Assembly (NCBI GenBank): GCA_039024295.1
Contig: JBCDIQ010000068.1
Coordinates: forward strand, 1 to 18,637
Length of the DNA: 18,637 bases
Reading direction: 5' to 3'
Source: JBCDIQ01 sp039024295
GTDB taxonomy: Bacteria > Bacteroidota > Bacteroidia > J057
The notes beneath the pieces were generated by a model, which was given only the letters and a program-made list of their open reading frames with translations, had not been told where the DNA came from and ran no database searches. The position numbers were made by a program, and so were the translations under genes. Positions within the stretch are counted from its first letter, which is position 1, and every line of letters starts with the position of its first letter. Below, piece after piece: positions 1 to 6,629 of the stretch.

Positions 1-652
1 CTCTCAAGCTGCCATGAATTTCCATAACCCCTGCCAGATGCTCAAATTGTTCGAGCAGCAAGTCTACGTTTCGACTAAACTTCAGGGCAGAAACAGTAAG
101 CTCCAACATCCCTAAGTCCATTCGTGCTACTTCTTCTGCCGAATAGGTGTTTAAATCAATTAGCTCGTAGAAAAAATCTGGGACATACTTCTCGACTGCT
201 ATTCCGTCAACTTCATGAAAATAGTCCTTCAATGATGAATCTTTCCATTTTGCTTGACCATGATACAGCAAAATAGGTACAACCGGCCTCAGGGGAAAAG
301 TCCTCTTAAGGGTTAATTTTTCAGCTTTTATTTGAGCCTTCCAAGCGTTAAGTAAATATTGCAATAGCTGCAACCGAGGTCTTACCGGAACATAACTTTT
401 ATGCTCGATTAACAAACAGATTTCGATTTCATTTTCGGCTTGGGTCATACACCGAAAAACCAAATCTGAATAAGTGACTTTCAGTTCCTCATCCACGTAG
501 CTATCTCGCATCAGGGTCAAGGTCTCAAGTTTTAGTACAGCAACAAGTTCCTGGTCCAAGAACTTAAGAAAAAATGTCCGAGCCAGTTCAAGGTCCGAAA
601 GCTACTCACGGATATATTTATCATGAGGATTACGCAGAAAGTCTGAAGACAT
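1..652 (-). pseudogene. Rpn family recombination-promoting nuclease/putative transposase, interrupted by in-frame TAG and cut by window edge
   Basis: Reading the minus strand from the ATG at 652-650 gives MSSDFLRNPHDKYIRE, then a TAG stop at 604-602, then about 200 open codons in the same frame to the window edge. The continuation contains SDLELARTFFLKF, MRDSYVDEELKVTYSDLVF, CLLIEHKSY and VVPILLYHGQAKW. These are the conserved blocks of the Rpn/PF04754 (YhgA-like) family, PD-(D/E)XK nucleases that act on DNA and were first described as promoting RecA-independent recombination. The putative catalytic parts D-S-(Y/F)-V-D-E and E-H-K are present. The match runs across the stop without a frame change, so one base substitution is the simplest lesion. 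The C-terminus lies outside the window. A shortened product from an internal start (for example the Met of MRDSYVDEE) is possible but would lack the N-terminal family motif NPHDKY. Family call is strong; pseudogene status is inferred. Confidence 0.82.
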
Positions 653-761
653 GTGATCAGGAATAATGAAGGATAACTACCCCATGTAGCGATACATTTC
701 CTGATAAATATACCAATACTTTTATACAAAACTAATTATTTTAGCAAATAAGTACAATTCT

Positions 762-1343
762 TTACTCCAACACACCCAACGCTGCCTCAACACTTGCCAT
801 CAACTCTTCGCGAGCCATGTTGCCTCTCGCAACCACGCTAAGGCCATTGTTCAGGGTAAATAACATTCGAGCAATGGAATCGAGGTTTTTATCTGCCGAT
901 ATTTGACCGCTATCTACTCCGCGCTGTAAATAAGAACGAAATATCTCCACGAACTCCTCCTGGTTCATCCGAACGACTTCAGCAATCTTGGGATCTGAGG
1001 GTGCCAACTCAGCAGAAATATTCGCTACAAAACAGCCTTTTCGGTTCTTGTCTGCAAGCATTTGGTCAATGGACTGTTCAAACAGCACCCGTAGGCCTAC
1101 TTTAATATCGGGCTGTGAAGCCAAAAATGTTTTCATACCTTCCCTATTTTGCTGGCGATACCGTGCAAAGGCTCGCTCAAATAACCCATCTTTGGAATCA
1201 AAGCTCTCATAAATACTTGATCGATTGATTCCCAAATGCTGCACCAAGTCTTGCATAGAAGTCGCATGGTACCCCTGTTTCCAAAAAAGCTCCATGGCCT
1301 TTTGAAGAACATCAGATTCGGTGTATTGCTTGGTCCGAGGCAT
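762..1343 (-). CDS. TetR/AcrR family transcriptional regulator
   Basis: A 193-residue protein of normal TetR size. Residues 5-55 form the N-terminal helix-turn-helix domain (LFWKQGYHATSMQDLVQHLG, then RSSIYESFDSKDGLFERAF), the classic TetR DNA-binding signature. The rest is helical and contains the block RKGCFVANISAEL (101-113), typical of the NemR/YxaF-like C-terminal domains. C104 is the only cysteine in the protein and lies where NemR has its electrophile-sensing cysteine. It probably represses the dehydrogenase gene just upstream on the same strand (stop at 1540), which has two palindromic operator-like sites before its start. The 196-bp gap leaves open whether the regulator is cotranscribed with it or has its own promoter. 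Starts at ATG (MPRTKQYTE), a usual TetR beginning. The inducer is unknown. Confidence 0.93.
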   Translation of the reverse strand: MPRTKQYTESDVLQKAMELFWKQGYHATSMQDLVQHLGINRSSIYESFDSKDGLFERAFARYRQQNREGMKTFLASQPDIKVGLRVLFEQSIDQMLADKNRKGCFVANISAELAPSDPKIAEVVRMNQEEFVEIFRSYLQRGVDSGQISADKNLDSIARMLFTLNNGLSVVARGNMAREELMASVEAALGVLE

Positions 1344-1463
1344 GAATAAGGATTAAATCAGGTTTTGGCTGTTTCTGAATCTATTCAAACGAAAAAGTAA
1401 CCCAAAAAGGTTTTTGACCAGCAGAAGGTGCCAATCAAAAACCTTTGTAGTTTCCGGTAATTA

Positions 1464-1508
1464 GTTTTCAGCCTAGCTAAATTTAACTTCAGGTAAAAAA
1501 CTGAAAAC
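1464..1508. repeat. Inverted repeat GTTTTCAG/CTGAAAAC between the dehydrogenase and tetR genes
   Basis: GTTTTCAG at 1464-1471 is the exact inverse complement of CTGAAAAC at 1501-1508, separated by 29 bases. Beyond it the minus strand continues with cagt/cggttttcagt-type sequence (about 1499-1535) that resembles degenerate repeats at 8116-8150 and 17155-17220. The role is unknown: it could be a weak 3' structure for the dehydrogenase transcript or a remnant of an intergenic repeat. Confidence 0.4.
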
Positions 1509-1539
1509 CGATCACTGCCGACTGAGAACTTGATCCCGC

Positions 1540-2298
1540 TTAATTTGCCAGGACCGGATTCACATTAATACCTCCGTCGATGTTGATCTCACTCCCTGTG
1601 ATGTACCAGGCATCATCTGAAGCGAGGAAGGTTACGAGCTTGGCGATTGCATCTGGAGTACCGAATTCTTTCAGGGGAACTCGATTTTGCATGGCTGCGG
1701 CAAATCCCTGAAGCTGCTCCTGGTCCATGCCTGTTTTTCCGAAAATTGGGGTGTTGACCGGGCCGGGATTTACGGCATTTACACGGATTTTACGGGGTGC
1801 CAATTCAGTAGAGGCTGTGCGGGTGTAAGAGTTCAGGGCCGCCTTACTCGCACCATAAATAGCCGTGTTGGGCATTCCCGTATAGGCATTGATAGAAGAA
1901 AGGTTAATGACCGAAGCACCATCATTCAAAATGGGCAAGAATTTCTCCAGAGTGAAAACTGCTCCCTTGAAGTTGATGTCCATGATGGTGTCAAATCCGG
2001 CTTCATCAAACTGCCCCAAAGGGGTAGGAAAGAATACACCTGCATTGATGAACAGGACGTCTACTTTTCCAAACTGATCGGTAATTTTAGCGACCAATTG
2101 ATCGGTGTGAGCCAGATTTGACTGATCGGCTACGATCCCTGTTGCCCCCAATTCCTTGGCTGCAGTTTGAACTTTCTCTTCATTGCGGCCAGTGATAACC
2201 ACGGTTGCTTCATTTGCGATGAAATCCTGAGCTGCTGCATATCCAATACCGCTGTTACCTCCTGTAACCACGGCGATTTTTCCGTTAAGTCTACTCAT
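1540..2298 (-). CDS. SDR family NAD(P)-dependent oxidoreductase
   Basis: A 252-residue classical short-chain dehydrogenase that reduces or oxidises a carbonyl/alcohol substrate with NAD(P)(H) in the cytoplasm. Visible motifs: cofactor-binding TGGNSGIG (12-19); TGRN with R38 after the second beta strand, which favours NADP; D58 near the adenine site; NAG at 85-87; catalytic tetrad N109, S135, Y148 and K152 (in YGASK); and PGPVNTP (about 179-185) after the active site. The end, ITGSEINIDGGINV, is the usual SDR C-terminus. The substrate cannot be read from sequence. Two GAACGAT(C/T)GTTC palindromes lie 26-66 bp upstream of the ATG, and a TetR gene follows, so the gene is probably inducible through that regulator, as in many Bacteroidota TetR-SDR pairs (inference). 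Confidence 0.95.
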   Translation of the reverse strand: MSRLNGKIAVVTGGNSGIGYAAAQDFIANEATVVITGRNEEKVQTAAKELGATGIVADQSNLAHTDQLVAKITDQFGKVDVLFINAGVFFPTPLGQFDEAGFDTIMDINFKGAVFTLEKFLPILNDGASVINLSSINAYTGMPNTAIYGASKAALNSYTRTASTELAPRKIRVNAVNPGPVNTPIFGKTGMDQEQLQGFAAAMQNRVPLKEFGTPDAIAKLVTFLASDDAWYITGSEINIDGGINVNPVLAN

Positions 2299-2323
2299 TG
2301 TCTAGTTGTGTTGAATTATTTTG

Positions 2324-2335
2324 GAACGATTGTTC
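2324..2335. promoter_or_regulatory. Operator-like palindrome 1 (GAACGATTGTTC) upstream of the SDR gene
   Basis: A 12-bp near-perfect palindrome (one central mismatch) whose inner edge is 26 bp upstream of the SDR ATG. With flanks the site reads GGAACGATTGTTCTG and matches the second site at 14 of 15 positions. Short palindromes repeated in front of a gene next to a TetR regulator are typical operators. No copy was seen in front of the tetR gene itself. Confidence 0.65.
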
Positions 2336-2352
2336 TGCTTTGATATATAATG

Positions 2353-2364
2353 GAACGATCGTTC
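2353..2364. promoter_or_regulatory. Operator-like palindrome 2 (GAACGATCGTTC) upstream of the SDR gene
   Basis: A perfect 12-bp palindrome, 29 bp centre to centre from the first. The AT-rich stretch between the two sites (tatata-like on the minus strand) could be the -7 region of the SDR promoter, so bound repressor would cover the promoter. Binding is inferred from symmetry, repetition and context. Confidence 0.68.
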
Positions 2365-2432
2365 TGTATAATGGTTGTATATTTTTCGAATATTTTTCTT
2401 GAAAATATCCTTATACACTCATAATCAATACA

Positions 2433-3677
2433 TTAACCTTTGCTAATTTTTTCTGCTATCGACTTTCCTACGAGCCAGCCTCCCGTCCAGGCTGCCTGAA
2501 AATTAAATCCTCCAGTGATTGCATCAATGTTGAGCACTTCCCCTGCCAGGTATAAGCCAGGGCATTTCTTACTACGAAAATGGGTGAAATCTATTTCTTT
2601 CAGCTCAACTCCCCCTGCCGTTACAAACTCTTCCTTGAAGGTGCTTTTACCTTTTACCTGATAGCTTCCTTGGTGCAGTTCCTCTTTCAGTTTATCAAGC
2701 TGAATCTTGGTAGCTTCAGCCCACCGGGTATTTTCTGGAATTCCAGCCGCAGCCACAAGGTGCTGCCATAAGCGCAACGGGAGGTTAAACTTAGAATGGG
2801 CTGAGATGTGTGATTTGCCTTTTTTCTGCCTGAGCTGAGTGAATTCCTCAACAAGCCTATCCTGACCCAGTTGAGGCACCCAGTTGATGGTCAACTCAAA
2901 CTGGTACCCCAGTTGGTGCAACTGCCTTGCCCCCCAGGCTGACAGCCGAAGGATTCCAGGCCCACTCAATCCCCAGTGTGTGATGAGTAGGGGGCCTGAA
3001 GCTTTTAACCGTTCATTTACAATTTGAACATCTGCTTCTGGTACAGAAACTCCGGCGAGTCCAGTGATTCGTTTGTCTTTTATATTGAATGTAAACAAAG
3101 AAGGAACAGGCTCAACAATGGTGTGCCCCAGATGGGATAACAGCTCCCAAGCATGGGGTTGGCTGCCAGTGGCCATCATCAGGTGTGAACCATGAAATAC
3201 TGTATTTCCTCTGGTACGGACCCCCCAAAGCTTCTGACCGTCTTCAGGAGAAATGATTTGAGCAACATTTTGCTGGGTAAGGATGTCTACTTCGTTTTTC
3301 TTCGCAGCCTCCATGAGACAATTGATAATGGTCTGCGAAGAATCTGTCACGGGAAACATTCTACCGTCTTCCTCAATCTTGGTTATGACTCCTCTGCTTT
3401 CAAACCATTCGATGGTATCTCCAGGCGCAAACTTGTGAAAAGGACCCAATAGTTCTTTGCTTCCACGCGGATAATGGTCCACCAGTTCCCTGGGATCGAA
3501 GCAGGCGTGGGTTAGGTTACACCTTCCTCCCCCAGATATCCTTACTTTATTAAGCACCTCCTTACCTCGCTCTAAGATGGCAATTCTCGCCCCTGGTGCA
3601 TATTCAGCACAAGTAATGGCAGCGAAGAAGCCAGCGGCTCCACCTCCTACAATAATAAAATCATAGTTTTTTTTCAT
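2433..3677 (-). CDS. BaiN/YhiN (HI0933) family NAD(P)/FAD-dependent oxidoreductase
   Basis: A 414-residue flavoprotein of the HI0933/YhiN family (TIGR00275-like), usual length about 400. The N-terminus has the Rossmann FAD-binding motif IIVGGGAAGFFAA (8-20). The family hallmark KVRISGGGRCNLTH (44-57) follows, and MATGSQPHAWE is the second dinucleotide-contact loop. The end carries GLYLAGEVLNIDAITGGFNF followed by QAAWTGG, the conserved C-terminal FAD-contact region of the family. The biological substrate of most members is unknown; BaiN itself acts on bile-acid intermediates, which should not be assumed here. It has no partner gene on its strand within operon distance: the SDR start lies 134 bp further along with its own operators, and the next gene upstream is divergent. 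The ATG start directly precedes the Rossmann strand. Confidence 0.94.
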   Translation of the reverse strand: MKKNYDFIIVGGGAAGFFAAITCAEYAPGARIAILERGKEVLNKVRISGGGRCNLTHACFDPRELVDHYPRGSKELLGPFHKFAPGDTIEWFESRGVITKIEEDGRMFPVTDSSQTIINCLMEAAKKNEVDILTQQNVAQIISPEDGQKLWGVRTRGNTVFHGSHLMMATGSQPHAWELLSHLGHTIVEPVPSLFTFNIKDKRITGLAGVSVPEADVQIVNERLKASGPLLITHWGLSGPGILRLSAWGARQLHQLGYQFELTINWVPQLGQDRLVEEFTQLRQKKGKSHISAHSKFNLPLRLWQHLVAAAGIPENTRWAEATKIQLDKLKEELHQGSYQVKGKSTFKEEFVTAGGVELKEIDFTHFRSKKCPGLYLAGEVLNIDAITGGFNFQAAWTGGWLVGKSIAEKISKG

Positions 3678-3770
3678 TTTTTACAACATACGGGAAGGAT
3701 ATCGTGTTAAGCAATAGAATTCTGATATATCTAAAAAATCCTATATATTTACGTTGTTTAGTTGAATTGC

Positions 3771-4385
3771 ATGAATCTATCTGGCTTTACATTATTGTGC
3801 CCAGACAAAAAACCTGATAACATATCGGACCTGATTGATTTCTGGAAAAACGCTGGAGGTTATGTCCGTACAATTGGTGATTGGTGGGAGGCTCCTATGT
3901 TGGACCCTGAGAATGTGGTGTTGTATGGGAATACCTCCTTTTGTATGGTGCTTGCCCATTTTTATGGGCTGGAACTTTCCACTCCAGACAACAGTTTCAT
4001 TGCGACATTGACACAAGATTGGCTGAAGAGAGAAGTTACGTTTCATTCAGACAGGGACGAGGGATATCAAAAGCAAGAAAAGGAAACCCTGGAATTTAAC
4101 TGGAAGATCAGAACCTTCATTGATAGCAAAACCGTGAGGTGCTTTGCTCCATATTCAGGCGTCTATCCTTATTTCCCAGTAACTGAATTTCTTAATACGT
4201 TTATTCAGGAACATTCTAACAGCCTTCCCGGCAGCATGGCCTTGGATGTAGGGTATATACCGGGCCGTGGGTGGGCAATTCTGGATGTAAAGCCCGTGTG
4301 GTGCGCAAGCCCTTTTAACTGCGAGCCAGAAGGTATGTGCCAAAGCTTATTAGCTGCACATCAGCCCACCAAAATGGCCAGCTAG
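3771..4385 (+). CDS. Divergent ATP-grasp (R2K clade, DUF4343-like) protein
   Basis: A 204-residue protein from the ATG at 3771; a TTG at 3762 in the same frame is less likely. The blocks VVLYGNTSFCMVLAHFYGLE, DWLKREVTF, IRTFIDSKTVRCFAPYSG and MALDVGYIPGRGWAILDVKP followed by VWCASPFNCEPEG follow the order of R2K-clade ATP-grasp proteins: N-terminal lobe, the v.sepV..e.R.Fv..-like strand, then the D-V-G...G.G-W-A-(V/I)-(I/L)-(E/D) terminal motif. Two points are odd. The stretch between LKREV and IRTF is only about 30 residues, shorter than I expect, and the usual Phe-Ile-Lys-Pro-type ATP-binding strand is not visible. The last acidic motif is DVKP instead of the usual E-(V/T/A)-N. It may be inactive or bind a different ligand. 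A TATATTTA element at 3743-3750 could be its -7 box. The stop codon abuts the stop of the opposite gene. Confidence 0.62.
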   Translation: MNLSGFTLLCPDKKPDNISDLIDFWKNAGGYVRTIGDWWEAPMLDPENVVLYGNTSFCMVLAHFYGLELSTPDNSFIATLTQDWLKREVTFHSDRDEGYQKQEKETLEFNWKIRTFIDSKTVRCFAPYSGVYPYFPVTEFLNTFIQEHSNSLPGSMALDVGYIPGRGWAILDVKPVWCASPFNCEPEGMCQSLLAAHQPTKMAS

Positions 4386-4733
4386 TTACAGCGCGGCCTT
4401 AATACCTTTGATTTCTATCGCATAATGGGAAGTGTGGTAAACTGCTTTCCCATCCTTGATCAGGAGTACCTGTGGTGACTGGTGAGGCACTGCAAATGTC
4501 ACTGCTATCGCGTTCGAAACACTTCGATACGCAATCAAATCGAGGTAGTATCCTTTGACTTTTTCAGCAGACAAATCCCACGCTGCTGTCAGCTTATCAA
4601 GTGCATTGGCCGAAATACCACATCTGGTAGAATGCTTGAAAATCAACACAGGCTGCTGATGGGACTCTTCGGCAATGGTGGCCAGTTGGGATTCTGAGGT
4701 CAGGACTTGCCAATCTTCAGGATGAAATGTCAT
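4386..4733 (-). CDS. ytxJ: YtxJ/BrxC-like monothiol bacilliredoxin family protein
   Basis: From the ATG at 4733 the product is 115 residues (MTFHPEDWQVL...), the usual size of the YtxJ family (PF11009), thioredoxin-fold proteins proposed to remove bacillithiol from S-bacillithiolated proteins. The active-site block is LIFKHSTRCGISANAL, with the single conserved cysteine C38; VPHQSPQVLLIKDGKAVYHTSH carries the cis-Pro-like region and the following strands. An upstream ATG at 4805 would add 24 residues with a hydrophobic run (AVIFVANIIVHSI), unlike the family. A perfect TATTTTTG -7 element lies at 4767-4760, inside that extension, so the shorter start is preferred. Its stop abuts the stop of the convergent ATP-grasp-like gene. 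Whether this organism makes bacillithiol cannot be seen here. Confidence 0.85.
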   Translation of the reverse strand: MTFHPEDWQVLTSESQLATIAEESHQQPVLIFKHSTRCGISANALDKLTAAWDLSAEKVKGYYLDLIAYRSVSNAIAVTFAVPHQSPQVLLIKDGKAVYHTSHYAIEIKGIKAAL

Positions 4734-4759
4734 AATACTGTGAACGATAATATTTGCTA

Positions 4760-4767
4760 CAAAAATA
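4760..4767 (-). promoter_or_regulatory. Bacteroidota-type -7 element (TATTTTTG) for ytxJ
   Basis: TATTTTTG on the minus strand matches the Bacteroidota -7 consensus TAnnTTTG at all defined positions and would give a leader of about 20 bases to the ATG at 4733. No convincing -33 TTG lies 19-21 bp further upstream, so support is partial. Confidence 0.45.
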
Positions 4768-4805
4768 ACTGCTTGCCACCGGGTAATTGTTCGGCTGAGC
4801 GACAT

Positions 4806-5190
4806 TTTTAGTGCAGTGCAGAAGAATCTGCTTCCAGTGTGACATGTATTAAATGGAGGAATCTATCTAAGAGCGACTTTCGCTCCTTAATCTTGAGGCT
4901 TTTTAAACCTGACCATATTATCTGATTTATCTTCAGATAGGTCGATTGTAGCAATTCCCCCTGCGACTAACAACCCTGCAAATTATCGCTCAGGTTCTTT
5001 CATCTAACATGAAAACAAATCAACCATTGCTAATAAGGTAGCCACATTCAATGTTTCATCCAAATTCCTGTACTTCGAAAATTAAATTTTCATAAAGACC
5101 AGAACTTTTATCTAGGACCGGAGTAAAAACAGAAAGGTACTGTAATTCCACTTTCATTTTTCTATCTGTTGTAACTAAAATTTTTTATCC
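4806..5190. other. Intergenic region without a recognised gene; short hairpin at 4868-4889
   Basis: No convincing coding frame was found on either strand. It holds a compact hairpin, GAGCGA-CTT-TCGCTC (4871-4885), extended by TAA/TTA pairing around a one-base bulge. The hairpin follows no gene closely on the plus strand and lies upstream of ytxJ on the minus strand, so its function is unclear. The region must contain the promoter for the secreted-protein pair starting at 5191, but no clean TAnnTTTG box was found. Confidence 0.5.
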
Positions 5191-6610
5191 ATGATTCGTT
5201 TTACCCCCCCCCCCTCGACTGTTCATTCGGGCTTGTGTGATCTGGTGTGTATTGATGACTGGATTTAACACAGCTACTGCGCAGTTTACTCAAAATCCAT
5301 TTTGGGTGATCCCTTCTCAACTACCTATGATGGTGAGAAATGGTCAGTTACCACCTGGACAAATTGTGAGTTTACCTTTTTCTTTTCCTTCGACTCCTAG
5401 TGGCCCCAATTATCAGGGCTATCCTGGCTTCAATGTAAGATTTACCTCTTCAAACGGAATCTTTGATGAGTGTGGAGATTACATTTTTTACATTGCTCAT
5501 GACAATGTATTTCGCCCCCTTGGGATAGGTGCGACTAATCTGATTCTAAAAGATAGGTGGATTAAATGGGATGATCCCACAACTCCCTGGGACAACCCTC
5601 ACCCTAATCCAAACCGGACTGAAAATTTTGAAGCCCCCATTGTAGAAAAGCCAGGTATCCAAAATTCTGGGCAGTATTATATAGTGTATTCAGATTGTAG
5701 AGAAGTTAATTCTAGTAACGACTTCTGCCACACTCATATAGCAACTTATAATTCTAACAGCCAAGGAGTAATTCAAGAGCTTGATCCTGACCGAAGGGTT
5801 AGCTGGTCAACATCAGGGCAAGTCCGATATGCTATTTCACAAGAAAAGCCTAATGGAGGTAGAGATTTATTCATTGTGGGTAGGCATGAAGACATTACAA
5901 AGGTTGAGATAGATGGTAATGGTAATATACTTAGCCCAGTAATCATTAAACAAGCGTTTAATGGATGGGAAAAACAAGAATTGGCTTCAGAAGCAGAACT
6001 GTCACATGATGGAACCTTATTGGCGTGGGCAATCAAAGAAGGAAACTCAGCTGTGGTACATACATTTGATTTGACCACCAATACCCATGTCCCCAATCCG
6101 ATCGTCCCAGGTGGTATCAATCGTATATTTGGGCTGGAATTTTTACCTAATGGAAACTTGGCGATAAGTGCTTCCTGGAACCCACCCTACAATGCGGCCC
6201 CGTTTAATTTTAACGGGATATGCGTACTCGACCTTAATACAGGCTCCCTGGCGCCAGTCCCAAATACAGCTTCTTTTATCAACAGCATGTTAGAGCTGGG
6301 GGCAGGCATGCCCGGATTTTTATACGCTAATAACGGGTCTCAGGCTTTGGCTATAGACGTAAATACCTTAACCATTAACACGGCCTATTCAGTAAATCCT
6401 TTGGTTGGACAGCAACCCTTGATGTCTTATCACTCTGATGCACCAGGTCTGTTCTTCCTCTTCGGCCTACCAGACCAGATTGATGGCGAATTTTATGTAT
6501 CTCCCAATACGTGTGGAGGAGGTACCCCCCCAATACAAAGGGTTGCCACCCCTCCCACCATCAATTGGATACCTTTTAGTGAACTTAAATCTGTTGCGCC
6601 TACCGAATAA
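5191..6610 (+). CDS. Secreted beta-propeller-like protein; start region out of frame through an 11-C tract
   Basis: The body is open from GTG 5237 to TAA 6608 (457 residues) and begins IWCVLMTGFNTATAQ-FTQNP, the hydrophobic core and cleavage site of a signal peptide without its basic n-region. The natural-looking start is ATG 5191 (MIRFTPPP...), which enters a run of 11 C (5204-5214). As sequenced, this frame stops at TAA 5266-5268 after 25 codons. With 10 C the ATG reads MIRFTPPPRLFIRAC straight into VIWCVLMTGFNTATAQ, a complete signal peptide of about 31 residues, giving 472 residues in all. The body has propeller-like strands (SEAELSHDGTLLAWAIKEGN, then SAVVHTFDLTTNT; ICVLDLNTGSLAP). No T9SS sorting domain was seen at the C-terminus (ELKSVAPTE). 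The function is unknown. Tandem with the next gene, which starts 19 bp after the stop. The tract may be a real switch or a sequencing error. Confidence 0.72.
5204..5214 (+). repeat. Poly-C tract (11 C) inside the signal-peptide coding region
   Basis: Eleven consecutive C bases, 13 bases after the A of ATG 5191. Loss of one C, or gain of two, restores a frame joining the ATG to the downstream ORF with a textbook signal peptide. Long homopolymers at this position are typical of slipped-strand phase-variable genes and are also typical places for base-calling errors. Confidence 0.85.
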
Positions 6611-6629
6611 CATATCAAAAATGAATATC

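Noticed and set aside
532..729. A 65-codon minus-strand frame with hydrophobic sequence
   Set aside because: It overlaps the Rpn frame, which has clear family homology in a different frame, so it is a shadow.
2390..2408. ATATTTT/AAAATAT inverted repeat downstream of the flavoprotein gene as a terminator
   Set aside because: Pure A/T stem with weak pairing and no following T tract in the gene's direction; expected by chance in AT-rich DNA.
3762..3770. TTG start (MNC...) for the ATP-grasp-like gene
   Set aside because: An ATG three codons downstream is the better start, and the extra residues add no recognisable motif.
4734..4805. A 24-residue hydrophobic extension of the YtxJ-like protein from ATG 4805
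   Set aside because: The family starts near MTFHPEDWQ, and a TATTTTTG -7 element falls within the extension.
6438..6629. A longer N-terminus for the T9SS protein (extra 64 residues from 6438)
   Set aside because: It lies inside the preceding gene in another frame; MKTQYLIPFICLFCLSSAFS at 6630 is a complete signal peptide.
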